Assembly (NCBI RefSeq): GCF_016587435.1
Contig: NZ_BNJJ01000005.1
Location: 124,001-188,000 of the forward strand
DNA length: 64,000 nucleotides
Source of the DNA: Dictyobacter formicarum
GTDB lineage: Bacteria; Chloroflexota; Ktedonobacteria; Ktedonobacterales; Ktedonobacteraceae
Reading direction: 5' to 3'
Below, one piece after another: positions 1-9,137 of the stretch (its first letter is position 1; each line of letters begins with the position of its first letter). The notes beneath the pieces are model-generated. The model ran no database searches. It worked only from the letters and a program-made list of their open reading frames with translations, and had not been told where the DNA came from. The translations under genes and the position numbers were made by a program.

Positions 1-1146
1 TTTGGGGTTCTGGTCGTGCCGATTAGCCACACCTTTCACTGGAACCGCACTAGCATCTCGGGAGCCTATGCGCTCGGTTCTTTCATAGCGGGTATCCTGG
101 GCATCCCAGTTGGCTTTTTCATTGATCGACAAGGGGCGCGGCTCCTGATGACCTGTGGCTCCCTGTTAGCAGGGATCACCTTCATCGGACTATCCATGAT
201 GCAACAGGTATGGCAGTTCTATCTGCTCTGGTCCGGTGGCTTTGGTCTGGTGATGGCGCTCACCTTTTATCCCATCTCCTTCGCCGTGATCACGAATTGG
301 TTTGATCATAAACGCGGGAAAGCGATGGCCCTGCTCACCCTCATCGGCGGCCTCGCATCCCCACTGTTTCTTCCCCTCGCGGGGCTCTTGATCCCATCCA
401 TCGGCTGGCAATACACCGTCATCCTCTGTGGACTCCTGCACCTTCTCGTTGCCGCTCCCCTCCACGGGCTCCTGCTTCGCCGCTCACCCGAAGAGCAAGG
501 ACTGTCTCCTGATGGGCAAAAACACAGATCCATGTACCGTGAGCACAAAGAACGGATACGGGGTGCGTCTGTCGCGCTGACACTCAAGGATGCTTCGTTC
601 TGGATGCTAACCATGGCGCTGTCGCTTGGTACCCTCGGGAATATGATCGTTTTTGCCCATCAAATCGCCTATCTGATCGACAAACACTACGCCAGTGCGC
701 TTGCGGCAACCATCGCAGGTATGCTCGGCGTTGCCAGCCTGCCTGGACGCTATCTCTTAAACGTGGTGAGCGGGAAAATATCCGCACAAAAAATGTTAGC
801 CTGCTGTTACGCCATTCAGGCGGTTGGTCTCCTCGTGTTGATCACGGCGCCCTCGTCTGGCTGGCTCATCCTCTACATCATCGCCTATGGCGGAGCCTAT
901 GGAGCTGTTTCACCCTTACGAGCAACGGTGATGGCCGAGAAGTTTGGACGCCGTGCCTATGGCAGTATTACCGCCCTCCAAGGCATCCCCATTGCCTGCT
1001 GTGCAGCGGCTGGCCCATTGATGGCAGGGTGGCTCTATGATCTGTTTCAGCAGTATGACCAAGCCTTTTGGCTCTGCGCGGCCGGTTGCCTCCTTGCCAC
1101 CGTGGGCATCTGGTTCACCCCATCATCTCCGACGCAGTCCCTGTAA
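1..1146 (+). CDS. MFS transporter, 5' end cut by window
   Basis: The reading frame is open from the first base, so the gene begins left of the window; the GTG at 16 is only an internal codon. About 381 residues are visible, with some ten to eleven hydrophobic segments separated by short loops, a typical MFS motif region (GFFIDRQGARLL, about residues 38-49), a polar central loop near residues 165-190, and a second helix bundle. Family knowledge: major facilitator carriers of this length move small organic solutes across the cytoplasmic membrane; the arrangement resembles the monocarboxylate/oxalate-formate branch, but the substrate cannot be read from sequence. It lies in the GC-rich accessory block left of the tRNA genes. 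Confidence 0.85.
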   Translation, partial: FGVLVVPISHTFHWNRTSISGAYALGSFIAGILGIPVGFFIDRQGARLLMTCGSLLAGITFIGLSMMQQVWQFYLLWSGGFGLVMALTFYPISFAVITNWFDHKRGKAMALLTLIGGLASPLFLPLAGLLIPSIGWQYTVILCGLLHLLVAAPLHGLLLRRSPEEQGLSPDGQKHRSMYREHKERIRGASVALTLKDASFWMLTMALSLGTLGNMIVFAHQIAYLIDKHYASALAATIAGMLGVASLPGRYLLNVVSGKISAQKMLACCYAIQAVGLLVLITAPSSGWLILYIIAYGGAYGAVSPLRATVMAEKFGRRAYGSITALQGIPIACCAAAGPLMAGWLYDLFQQYDQAFWLCAAGCLLATVGIWFTPSSPTQSL

Positions 1147-1416
1147 GGATTTCACGACTTTTCCAGGAAGAACATCTTCAGAGAAACAACGGCAAAAGTC
1201 GCGTGATACACACGCACTACCCATGATATTTGTCATGGTCACATCTGGAGGAATCTCACTTCTCATCCCGTTCATAGACGGGTACACTCTTGCGTAGGAA
1301 CACAGGCTTCAAGCAACAGCGTGTTCCCATTTCACCATTGTGTCCCGCGACAGCTTCGCGCTGCAATGGGCGGCGGTACCAAAGGCGTGAAGCCCAGAAA
1401 GAAAGGAGACCGTCGT

Positions 1417-3674
1417 ATGAGTCAGCACCGTCAGGACCTTCCAGGAAACCACGAAAACCTCCCCGTTGACCGTGCTCTTGTGATTCCCTTGCAGAGTCTT
1501 GACCAAACAACCCGCCCGCTTGCCGGAGGAAAGGCTGCCAACTTAGGTGCACTGATCCAGGCCGGCTTCTGCGTGCCAACGGGCTTCTGCATCACCACCG
1601 CAGCCTATGAGCAGGTGTTCGCGACAGCTGCGCTTGACATCTATCTTGCAGAGTTGGAAACACTTGCGCGCTCGGAGAACGCACGTCAAATCGAACTGGC
1701 ACAGACCATCCGCACCGCATTGTGTCAGACCCCTCTGCCGACAGCGGTCAGCGAGGCTATTACCTCCGCATATCAGATGCTCGCTGCGGGTTCACCAATC
1801 GCGGTCTCGGTTCGATCCTCGGCAACCACGGAAGATTTGCCAGACGCCTCCTTTGTCGGGCAACAAGAAACCGTGCTAAATGTCATTGGCAGTGAGGCCA
1901 TCCTCTCAGCGGTCCAGCACTGTTTTGCCTCGCTGTGGACAGACCGCGCCATCCAGTACCGCAGCAGCCTGGACATTGCACCTCGGAATCTGGCCTTTGG
2001 CGTTCAACAAGGCACTTATCGTCCCTTTACCCCTCTGGGTATGTCCGCGCTCCGCTACCTTTCGGCCAGTTTTCTGACACTCATTGGCTCCCCGCCGCGC
2101 GATCCGCTCGCCGGTCCGCGTTTCGTGACAGCCGCCGCGTCCCGTCCATTCTTTGATGTCACCGCTGCGTTGCGCAGTACGTTTGGACGTCGCTTTCTGC
2201 TGGAGGCGATGCGCGAGGCGGAGGTCCACGCGGCGGGCAGTTTCGAACAGCTGATTACCGATCCCCGGCTCTCGCTCCGCCCCACATCCCGATACACCGT
2301 TGGGCAAGCGCTTATCCTGCTGCTTGTGCGCACCGCCATGCCCTGGTATCTCCTGCAAGCGTTCCTTGCACCACAGGCTGCCAGTCGGCGGGTACGGCGC
2401 TTCGTGGAACAGCTTCGCACGACGCACCAGATCGATGCATCCACTGATGCCGCTGTCCACCTTGCCGAAGCGGAGCGCCTCCTGCGGTCCTGCCTTCCCC
2501 TGGCGTTTCGCGTCTCTCCTGTCATGCTGGCCGGTATGCTGAGCTTTGCGCTGGCGCAACGGCTACCTGGGAAGCTGGCCTCCGCAAGTGAGTGCCAGCG
2601 TGTTCTGGGTGGCTCACCGACGAATCCCACGACCGAGATGAATCTGGCGCTGTGGAGGCTTTCCCAGGAGATGCAGGCCGATACCGCGAGCAGGGATCTC
2701 CTACAACAGACGTCAGTCACGCACCTCGCACAACACTATCTGCACGGGCAACTTCCCGCGCTCCTCCAACAAGGATTAGCATCCTTCCTCCAGGAATACG
2801 GCCACCAGAGCGTCTGTGAACTCGACCTGGGAGTAGCACGTTGGTCGGAAGATCCCACCTATGTGCTGACGCTTCTCGTCAAGTATCTGACCAGAGCGGA
2901 GGGCGGACCTCCACCAGAACAGCAACGGCAACGCGCTCATGAGGCGGCACAGGTCATGATCGCCACGCTTGCACAGCGTGCCAGACAACAGCACTGGTTG
3001 CATGGCTGGCTGGTCCGTGTGTTCCTGCAACGCGCTCATGCGCTCGCTGGTTTCCGTGAGACGACGCGCTCTGTCATTGGGCTGCGCCTGGCGCAAGCGC
3101 GAGCACTCCTCCGGACGGTCGGAGAGGTATTGGCTCAGAAGGGAAAGCTCCAGGCGGCTGAAGACCTTTTTTTCTCACCTGGCCCGAAATCCACACAGCA
3201 CTGACAGGAACGAGCATTCAGACACAAATACGCGAACGGCAAGCAACCTTCACACGGGAACTTGGGCGTCGTGTTGTGCTCCTGGTCCTGCTTTCAGATG
3301 GCACGGAGCCTCTAGTACAACAAGAGAGCAGCCAACCTCCTCCCCAGGGAGGAACGCTACGAGGGGTCCCTGCGTCCGCAGGGCGCGTCACAGCACGGGC
3401 ACGTGTGATCTTTGATCCCCACACCGCGCCGCTCGCCCCGGGTGAAATCCTGGTGGCTCCCTCGACGGATCCCGGTTGGACCCCCCTGTTCCTCACTGCA
3501 GCGGGGCTGGTGATGGAAGTGGGAGGCGTGATGGCACATGGAGCGATCGTCGCGCGCGAGTATGGAATTCCCGCCGCCGTCGGCGTGGCTGATGCAACCA
3601 GGCGCATCACGACCGGGAGCCGTGTGACGCTTGATGGCACCACTGGGGTAGTCCTGATTGAGCCTGAGGAGTAA
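1417..3674 (+). pseudogene. Broken PEP-synthase/rifampin phosphotransferase-like gene
   Basis: ATG at 1417 follows GAAAGGAGA. The first frame (595 aa, to 3204) starts as a PPDK/PEP-synthase N-terminal ATP-grasp domain (GGKAANLGAL near residue 31, SVRSSATTEDLPDASFVGQ near 131). It then jumps at about residue 196 from the ATP-grasp region into the central domain (RPFTPLG), so the ATP-grasp core usually containing the GLGE motif and metal ligands is missing. The swivelling phospho-His domain (HGAIVAREYGIPAAVGV) is in another frame, 3276-3674. One extra T in the T7 run at 3167-3173 would restore a continuous frame through FFLTWPEIHTAL and LLSDGTEPL. In the rifampin phosphotransferase family, ATP hydrolysis drives transfer of phosphate via the His domain to rifampin. 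With the ATP-grasp core gone this copy is probably dead. Confidence 0.7.
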
Positions 3675-3754
3675 GCACATTCCGTTCGCCCGCAGCGGTG
3701 ATACAATGAGCACATGAACACCATTCCGGCGAGAGCAGCAGACAGGAGGGCATC

Positions 3755-4319
3755 ATGCAGATCAGCCAACGCCAGCGAGCAAGAGAACACGTATTGAAGG
3801 CAGGAGGCCCTACACTTTCGGAGGATATGGTTGCAGCCTGTGGAGTTACCTTTCATCTCTGGCGGCTCTATCAGCATGCCTGGCTCATCTGTCTCTTCTT
3901 CCCCCTGATCACATTGGTGCGCGAACCGCTCGCGCCGTGGCGTCTTGTGTTGGGACTCTGCGCACTACTCTTTTTTGCGAGCGGGCTATACCTGGATGAT
4001 GTGGCCACATCCTGTCAGCCTGGGAGCGCAGCTACGAACACGTTCCTGGCCCTCACTCCTCCTCTTTGTCGCGCTTGCCACGCTAGTGTGTATTTTCAGC
4101 CTGTGGTATGGCCCGTCCTTTCTCTGGCTCTTCATCGGAGTCAGTGCACTTGCCGGTGTACTCCTTCCCATGAGAGTCGCATTTGCTGTGATTACCCTCT
4201 TCACGTTACTTCCTCTCTTCATCACGGTAGGCATGCAACAGGGGATTGCTGGCGTAGATTGGTGGTGGCTCATCGCATTGATGTTGCTCGTACGAGGACT
4301 GGGCCTGGATATGAATTGA
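3755..4319 (+). pseudogene. Truncated, frameshifted sensor histidine kinase (membrane part only)
   Basis: ATG at 3755 is preceded by AGGAGGG. The first frame encodes a short N terminus and two membrane segments (HAWLICLFFPLITLV, VLGLCALLFFASGLYL). Near 3995-4020 the continuation moves to the next frame (WPHPVSLGAQLRTRSW, then three more helices and VRGLGLDMN) and stops at 4319. In NarL-type two-component kinases of Ktedonobacteria a membrane domain of this style is followed by a dimerisation/His domain and an HATPase domain; neither is present. I infer loss of the catalytic half plus a frameshift. The stop is followed within 13 bases by the next gene. Confidence 0.6.
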
Positions 4320-4332
4320 AAGGAGAGCGAAG

Positions 4333-4701
4333 GTGACCTACGATCTGACACCAACGCAGCGGCTTTTAGAAGTCCTCAAGCAGAGAGAATTAACAAAAGC
4401 GGAACGGGCCATCGCTCGAGAACAAATCGGACGCTATTATGCGAAAAAACTGGCTAACCTCCAACAGCACCTCTTTGAGGCATTGGAGAAGCGCCACACT
4501 GGAGAACTCGATCCCTTCGAGGTGGATGAGTATATTCATCACTATCACAAGCAATCCCAGGAACTCTATGTCTACATCAACACTCAATCACACTCCAATG
4601 CGAGCCTTCCTCATTGGCTGGCAGCCATTGAGGCTGATGAACAAGGCCGAAACGTCTGGCAGCCAAAGACGATGCTTCCGCATGAAGAACAATCTTCCTG
4701 A
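4333..4701 (+). CDS. Small conserved-looking hypothetical protein
   Basis: GTG start with AAAGGAGAG eight bases upstream. The 122-aa product is hydrophilic and mostly helical: a charged N-terminal part (RLLEVLKQRELTKAERAI) followed by segments rich in Lys, Gln and Glu. There is no signal peptide, membrane segment or recognisable catalytic motif. It starts 13 bases after the truncated kinase remnant, so it may once have been the downstream gene of that operon. I do not recognise the family; coding is supported by the ribosome binding site and the amino-acid composition. Confidence 0.55.
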   Translation: MTYDLTPTQRLLEVLKQRELTKAERAIAREQIGRYYAKKLANLQQHLFEALEKRHTGELDPFEVDEYIHHYHKQSQELYVYINTQSHSNASLPHWLAAIEADEQGRNVWQPKTMLPHEEQSS

Positions 4702-5114
4702 CAGTAGATGTCAGAAAGCATTGGCTAAACTGAAGTGTGTTGTCAGCGAAAAGCTTTGAGGAAAAACCATAAGGCTCCCTGTTCGGTCAGAAGAGAAAGG
4801 ATGCCGGCATTAGGACGTTAACGACTCGTCATCTGCCACATCTCTACGCTGATTCCACAGGGATTGAAAGGTTCTCCGTCAGTCCAGGATCGCCAGCGCT
4901 GAATTGACCTGCTAGGCAGAAAAGAGTCCAGCATCGTAAGACACGCCAGAAAAGAGAGAAGATGTTCCTCTTTCCCACAGGTGTAAGATTTTACACGCCA
5001 AGCATTTTTTGCCTTGAGCATCTTTCCTCCGGTTCCCTCTCCTTCTGGCTTGATTCCCAACAGCATTGCTCTTTCAGCAACGCTCGATCAAATCACTTCG
5101 GTTTCTTGCTGTGT
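4702..5114. other. Gene-poor stretch beside the integrase remnant
   Basis: No convincing gene. A minus-strand frame from 5066 to 4818 (82 codons) follows the recombinase remnant directly but shows no motif I recognise and no clear ribosome binding site; it may be debris of the same element. Confidence 0.3.
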
Positions 5115-5344
5115 CTACTCGTGGAGCAGCTGGTCATACCAGCGCAGATACTGCCTGACTGGGGTCATCCCCTCATAGCCCAACAATTCCTGTGAAACCC
5201 TGTGGATTTCCTCCTGTTTGGAGATAACGCAGGGCAAAACTGTGGCGGAGGACCTGGGGCGTGATCGTGGTGTCACTGATCCCTGCTCGCTTGCGGAACC
5301 GAGCAAACACCATAGTTACGCCGTTCTTGGTCAGCGGCTGCTTC

Positions 5345-5349
5345 CCCTT
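5345..5349. repeat. 5-bp target-site duplication, left copy (CCCTT)
   Basis: CCCTT lies directly left of the IS and is repeated directly right of it at 7564-7568. Deleting the IS plus one copy restores an uninterrupted integrase frame across the site, which supports this assignment over other possible borders. Confidence 0.85.
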
Positions 5350-7563
5350 CCCACGAGTTGCGCAACGAGCTAAGCCCAAGTAGCGCTCACCCCGAAAAAT
5401 GTGCCTCCCTACGAAAGGAAATGGAAAAAACAACTCGCCTTTCCGTAAGGAGGACTCATGACCAGTATCGCGTATTCTTCGATCAACATCCAGTCCTGTG
5501 CTCAATCGGCTCCAGCGCAGCCCTGTTGGTTCGGCGAACTCACCGTGATCGTGCATCACATGCAGCGTCACGGCGTGCTTGCCGCCATTGAAGAGCAGGT
5601 GCGCTTTGCGCGTCGGCGTTTCGGCCACTACGACGTGATTGATTTTGTCGCCGTGCTCTTTGGCTACGCCATCAGCGGTGAGCGCACCCTCGAAGCCTTT
5701 TACGAACAGATGACTCCCTGGGCCAGCCCCTTCATGGCGCTCTTCGGGCGCGATCGCCTGCCTGCTCGTTCGACCCTGAGTCGCTTTCTCGCCTCCCTCG
5801 ACCAGGCTCCCGTTGAAGCTTTGCGCACCCAGTTCCTCGCTGATCTGCTGGCTCGCCCTCTGACCAGCGAAGAACTGCCAGGTGGGTTGTGGGACCGGCA
5901 AGGGGACCATCTGCTGGTCTTTGATGTGGATGGCACCCGAGAGGCGGCTCGCCAACGAGCCTTGCCGCAGACGGCGGATCGGCCCGCCCCAGTCCGACGA
6001 CTCCAGCAGCTCTGTGCACCAGGCTACACGGGACGCAAGCGGGGGGAAGTGGTCCGCAGCCGAACGACCATCCTGCAAGCCCATACCCATCACTGGTTGG
6101 CCAGCTTTGGCAACCCGGGCAATGGCCAGTACCGTCTCGAGTTGCGTCGGGCGCTGACGGCCATCGAGACCTATGCTCAGGCGATCCATCTGCCTCCTTC
6201 ACGCCTGCTCGTGCGCCTTGACGGTCAATATGGCACCAGAGCGGTCCTCACTGATCTGGGAGAGATGCGCTACGTCACACGTGGCAAAGACTATCACCTC
6301 CTGGATCAAGCCGAGATCCAGGCACGCCTTTGCCTGCCCCCCGATCAGCCGTTCACGCTGCCAGAAAGCGGGATGGTGCGCACGCTCTACGATTGCCCAA
6401 ATCTGCCCCTGGACGGCGGCGGGAAGCGCTACCGGATCATTGTGGCCACCCACCCGGCAGGCACCACGAAAAGTCGGATTGGCATCACCCGTGATGGCGT
6501 GGTCTACGAGCTCTTCTTCACCAATCTGGCACCGACAGCTTTCACGGCGGCAGATGTCATGGCGCTCTATCTGCATCGTGGTTCCTTTGAGCCAGCCCTG
6601 TGGGATGAAGATCTCGAGCAGGACCCTGATCGTTGGTGTAGCCATGCCCCCTGGGGGCAAGAAGCCTGGCAAATCATCAGTCAATGGATCTGGAATCTGC
6701 GTCTGGAACTGGGTCAGCAGTTGCTTGCCGAGCCGGTCCGCACCACGGAGTTTGCGCCAGCCCACCAGGAGCAGGCGCCTGGTTCTGCTTCCGGCTATGC
6801 TCCCGCCACCGCCGCCTCGTCCTGGAAAGCGGGTCGTTTCTCAGGCAAGGACTTTGCGCGCCAGCCCGATGGGACCTTACGTTGTCCTGCGGGAGCGTCA
6901 CTGGTGCTGCAAGAACGGCGCCCGGAGGCCAATGGGAGTCTGCGCCTGGTCTATGGAGCCAGTATTCGCAATTGTCGTCCCTGCCCGTTGCGAGAGCAGT
7001 GTCAGTGGGAGGGACATGCCACCGCGAAGCCGCGCCAGGTGAGTCTCCTGTTGCATCCCCGGGCGATCGGCGAAGAGCCGCTGCTGTGGCGGGATTGGAG
7101 TCGCAGGCGCTCGCGTCGAGCCTGCATCCAGTTGGTCCGTTATCAACGCCTGGATGTGGCGGTTCATCCTGCGCTTGTGCCTCCCTGCGACGCATCGTCG
7201 GGTGTGCTTTCTCGCGCCCAACGGGCGCATATGCGGCTGACCTTTCACGAACGGCGGGCTCGCAATGAACGGACCCCAACTGCGGCACTGGTGAGGATCA
7301 CGCTCTTCGGCATTCCCGAGGCCTTTGCTGCGTTTCTCGGTCTTGAGAGCATGTAACGTTCGATCTCTGTCACCACGATGCTGTGCGTTCTCGGCGGAAC
7401 GGCCAAGCATTCCGTGTGGAATTCCTGTGGCCTTTTTTCCTGGTTTCCCCGCTTTCACACTTCTTTTCGGTCATTTTTCTGCCAGGAAGCGTCATCTCCT
7501 CTCGGCTTTTATCTCATCTACGAGTGATAAACTCTTCTACAGGCTCATTGCGCAACTCGTGGG
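5350..7563 (+). mobile_element. Complete insertion sequence, 2214 bp
   Basis: Both ends read CCCACGAGTTGCGCAA inward, then Y, then GAGC, giving terminal inverted repeats of about 21 bp with one mismatch. The element carries a single transposase gene and duplicates 5 bp (CCCTT) of the integrase gene it entered. One long gene, CC-starting ends and a 4-5 bp duplication recall the IS1380 group, while a Cys cluster in the transposase C terminus recalls IS1182-like enzymes, so I leave the family open. The gene is intact and the repeats nearly perfect, so the insertion may be recent. Confidence 0.88.
5458..7356 (+). CDS. DDE-type transposase of the 2.2-kb IS
   Basis: ATG is preceded by AAGGAGG. The 632-aa protein begins with a helical N-terminal region that includes ARSTLSRFLASL. 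Candidate catalytic acidic residues are the Asp of LLVFDVDGTRE (about residue 157), the Asp of LLVRLDGQYG (about 257), and a Glu in the LHRGSFEPALWDEDLEQ block (about 380). A C-terminal CRPCPLREQC cluster may bind zinc. The DDE assignment by eye is reasonable for the first two residues and less sure for the third. It acts by cutting and joining the element ends at a new site. No frameshift or internal stop is seen, so the enzyme looks functional. Confidence 0.85.
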   Translation: MTSIAYSSINIQSCAQSAPAQPCWFGELTVIVHHMQRHGVLAAIEEQVRFARRRFGHYDVIDFVAVLFGYAISGERTLEAFYEQMTPWASPFMALFGRDRLPARSTLSRFLASLDQAPVEALRTQFLADLLARPLTSEELPGGLWDRQGDHLLVFDVDGTREAARQRALPQTADRPAPVRRLQQLCAPGYTGRKRGEVVRSRTTILQAHTHHWLASFGNPGNGQYRLELRRALTAIETYAQAIHLPPSRLLVRLDGQYGTRAVLTDLGEMRYVTRGKDYHLLDQAEIQARLCLPPDQPFTLPESGMVRTLYDCPNLPLDGGGKRYRIIVATHPAGTTKSRIGITRDGVVYELFFTNLAPTAFTAADVMALYLHRGSFEPALWDEDLEQDPDRWCSHAPWGQEAWQIISQWIWNLRLELGQQLLAEPVRTTEFAPAHQEQAPGSASGYAPATAASSWKAGRFSGKDFARQPDGTLRCPAGASLVLQERRPEANGSLRLVYGASIRNCRPCPLREQCQWEGHATAKPRQVSLLLHPRAIGEEPLLWRDWSRRRSRRACIQLVRYQRLDVAVHPALVPPCDASSGVLSRAQRAHMRLTFHERRARNERTPTAALVRITLFGIPEAFAAFLGLESM

Positions 7564-7568
7564 CCCTT
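7564..7568. repeat. 5-bp target-site duplication, right copy (CCCTT)
   Basis: Direct repeat of 5345-5349, immediately outside the right inverted repeat of the IS. Confidence 0.85.
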
Positions 7569-8235
7569 GGAACCAAACAGGGGATCTCCACCAGCTTGCC
7601 TCCTAGCCAGTCCACTCCTGGTCGCCGGGTCCATCTGCCTCAGATACGAGCGCAGATGGCTCAGACAGGTTGCCCCAAGGGACATCTGCCGTTCTTTGCC
7701 TCCTTTCCCCCTTATCCGCAGCAGGCCCGTTCGGTGATCTGATGGACGAGCAGGAGGTGACACTCGGTCAGCAAATACTGTTGCAAATGAGAGAGCACCA
7801 TGTGATGCCATTCGAGGGTTTTCGGGCGATGCCCGACCTTGTGATGAGCCTGGAGATACTCCTGGACCGCCCGTTCCATCGTCAGGCGCTGGCCTTTCTT
7901 GGGGGCGGAAGGATGATGTCCAGATCTGGCTGAGACGGTGGCAGAGCGCCGGACGACCTGGCCTGGTTCGCTCTGCGAGGAGTCGGGGTAGCAGGGATGC
8001 ACCCTCTTACCTTCCTGACGGGATGTGCCGACTGCTCTGCTACCGCCCGATGCGGGTCGGATAAGCGCGTGCTCGTGCCATCAAGAGAAGGAGAACTGAC
8101 ACTCACGTAAAGGGAAGAAGAGACCAGGCCCTCTGGCGATGGCTTGGCATGCTGGAGCTCGGTCGGGAGAAGCAGGTTTCCTTAAAGGGATTAGCAGAGG
8201 AAGATTTTTGTGAGGCAATGCAGGGCAAGTTTTCT

Positions 8236-8320
8236 CAAAAAACACCATCGTCCCCTTGCTGACCTGATTACCGGACGCTTCGTTCGAAGCAGCCTCTCAT
8301 CGGCCTGCAAGGGGACGATA
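8236..8320 (-). terminator. Long hairpin and T run downstream of the tRNA pair
   Basis: Reading the minus strand, ATCGTCCCCTTGC (8319-8307) pairs with GCAAGGGGACGAT (8261-8249) around a loop that itself contains CTTCGAACGAAG. It is followed by GGTGTTTTTTG. Its position 3' of tRNA-Gly fits the end of the tRNA transcript. The surrounding 8003-8332 holds no gene I can support. Confidence 0.7.
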
Positions 8321-8332
8321 GACACAAAAAAG

Positions 8333-8405
8333 AGCGGGAGACGAGACTCGAACTCGCGACAACCTGCTTGGAAGGCAGGGACTCTACCAGCTGAGTTACT
8401 CCCGC
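8333..8405 (-). tRNA. tRNA-Gly (anticodon TCC)
   Basis: The minus strand folds as a 73-nt tRNA: acceptor GCGGGAG/CTCCCGC with discriminator T, a D arm with AGCTGGTAGAG-type sequence, anticodon stem CTGCC/GGCAG-type around loop TTCCAA (anticodon TCC), and T arm GTTCGAGTC. No CCA is encoded. Its 3' end faces the decayed integrase, the usual geometry for a tRNA used as an attachment site. Confidence 0.95.
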
Positions 8406-8409
8406 AAAG

Positions 8410-8482
8410 TCGGGGTGCGCAGACTCGAACTGCGGACCTCCTGGTCCCAAACCAGGCGCGCTACCAACTGCGCCACACCCCG
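8410..8482 (-). tRNA. tRNA-Pro (anticodon TGG)
   Basis: The minus strand folds as a 73-nt tRNA: acceptor CGGGGTG/CACCCCG with discriminator A, D loop GTTGGTAGCGCG, anticodon stem CCTGG/CCAGG around TTTGGGA (anticodon TGG), and T arm GTTCGAGTC. No CCA is encoded. It lies 4 nt upstream of tRNA-Gly, so the two are very likely cotranscribed. Confidence 0.95.
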
Positions 8483-8494
8483 TCGACACTGTGT

Positions 8495-8523
8495 ACTATA
8501 ACACTCCTCTAGAGCTTTGTCAA
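8495..8523 (-). promoter_or_regulatory. Promoter of the tRNA-Pro/tRNA-Gly unit
   Basis: On the minus strand TTGACA (8523-8518) and TATAGT (8500-8495) are separated by exactly 17 bp, 12 bp before the tRNA-Pro 5' end. This is a near-consensus sigma-70 type promoter. Confidence 0.85.
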
Positions 8524-8576
8524 GCACTTTTTTTTGCAATTTCGAAATAGTGAAAAAATTGTTTTTTCAGCTCTCT

Positions 8577-9026
8577 TTACTGCTCATCTTTACGCCGGTA
8601 CCGCAATTTCAGCAGCAAGAGATTCAATTGCGTCTTTATGGTATACCAGGGCCCACGCCTCAGCGGGGTTATCGTGACGTTACCATAACGCATGGGTTGG
8701 GGGCGCCGCCGTGGCTGTATAAAGTTTGATAAAGCCACCAGCACCACACCGATAAACGCTGCCAGGGCTAAAATTAAGGTGATGATGTTTTGTCCGGCCA
8801 GAAATGCGTATGCTCCAGCGAGCAGTGCACAGATAATTGATCCTACTAATAAACGTTCCGTGGTCGAAAGATTCCAGGAAACAGACCGTGGTTGTTGTGG
8901 CCGCAGGTTCGGACCTGGCCGGCGCCGAAACCTTTCTCCAAATTTCTGGGTTCTACCAGCTTTGGGGTTTGTCTGTTCCAGATTACGTAGGATTTCTTCG
9001 ATCTCACGTTCATATCTATTTGGCAT
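8577..9026 (-). CDS. Small membrane protein of unknown function
   Basis: ATG at 9026 follows AAGGAAG. The 149-aa product has a charged, Arg/Pro-rich N terminus (about residues 1-55), two adjacent hydrophobic helices (LLVGSIICALLAGAYAFLAG and the following IITLILALAAFIGVVLVAL), and a basic C-terminal tail. Small proteins of this plan are common next to tRNAs and housekeeping genes in Ktedonobacteria, but I do not know a function. It is inferred to sit in the cytoplasmic membrane with both tails inside. Confidence 0.7.
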   Translation of the reverse strand: MPNRYEREIEEILRNLEQTNPKAGRTQKFGERFRRRPGPNLRPQQPRSVSWNLSTTERLLVGSIICALLAGAYAFLAGQNIITLILALAAFIGVVLVALSNFIQPRRRPQPMRYGNVTITPLRRGPWYTIKTQLNLLLLKLRYRRKDEQ

Positions 9027-9137
9027 AGCCGCTCTGCTTCCTTGAACTTGTCAGGACGCTCTTGCTTGTAATGATACCAACTTTTCGGCGTAGAGACAAG
9101 TATTTATGCTATCATTTTTAGAAGTGAGAGGATGAAC

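Larger units (their letters stand above)
5115..7879 (-). pseudogene. Tyrosine recombinase (XerD/integrase type), split by an IS and decayed
   Basis: Read from 7879 downward, the N-terminal DNA-binding part is present (MERAVQEYLQAHH to VHQITE). The frame then jumps directly to a catalytic-core strand (LLRIRGKGGKERQ), so the first Arg region is deleted and the frame shifted at about 7725. The gene is interrupted at 7564 by the IS. Removing the IS and one target copy joins GDPLFGSK to GKQPLTKNG in frame. The rest carries the LRHSFAIRYLQTGG-like box (here TPQVLRHSFALRYLQTGG), then another frameshift near 5188 before QELLGYEG and a C terminus lacking a clear catalytic Tyr context, ending at 5115. 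Family role: site-specific integration and excision of islands. The start is uncertain; an open frame extends up to 8002. Confidence 0.8.

Noticed and set aside
1906..2720. Minus-strand frames of over 200 codons inside the rifampin-phosphotransferase-like gene
   Set aside because: Arg/Ser-rich, no ribosome binding site, and opposite a recognisable protein; judged shadows of GC-rich coding DNA.
3167..3173. Programmed -1 frameshift in the phosphotransferase-like gene
   Set aside because: The heptamer fits, but the ATP-grasp core is missing, so a fusion would not be active; decay or read error is simpler.
4818..5066. Minus-strand frame of 82 codons after the recombinase remnant
   Set aside because: No motif or ribosome binding site recognised.
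5173..6202. Long minus-strand frames opposite the IS transposase
   Set aside because: They follow codon bias of the plus-strand gene; only the last part (left of 5345) is real recombinase sequence, outside the IS.
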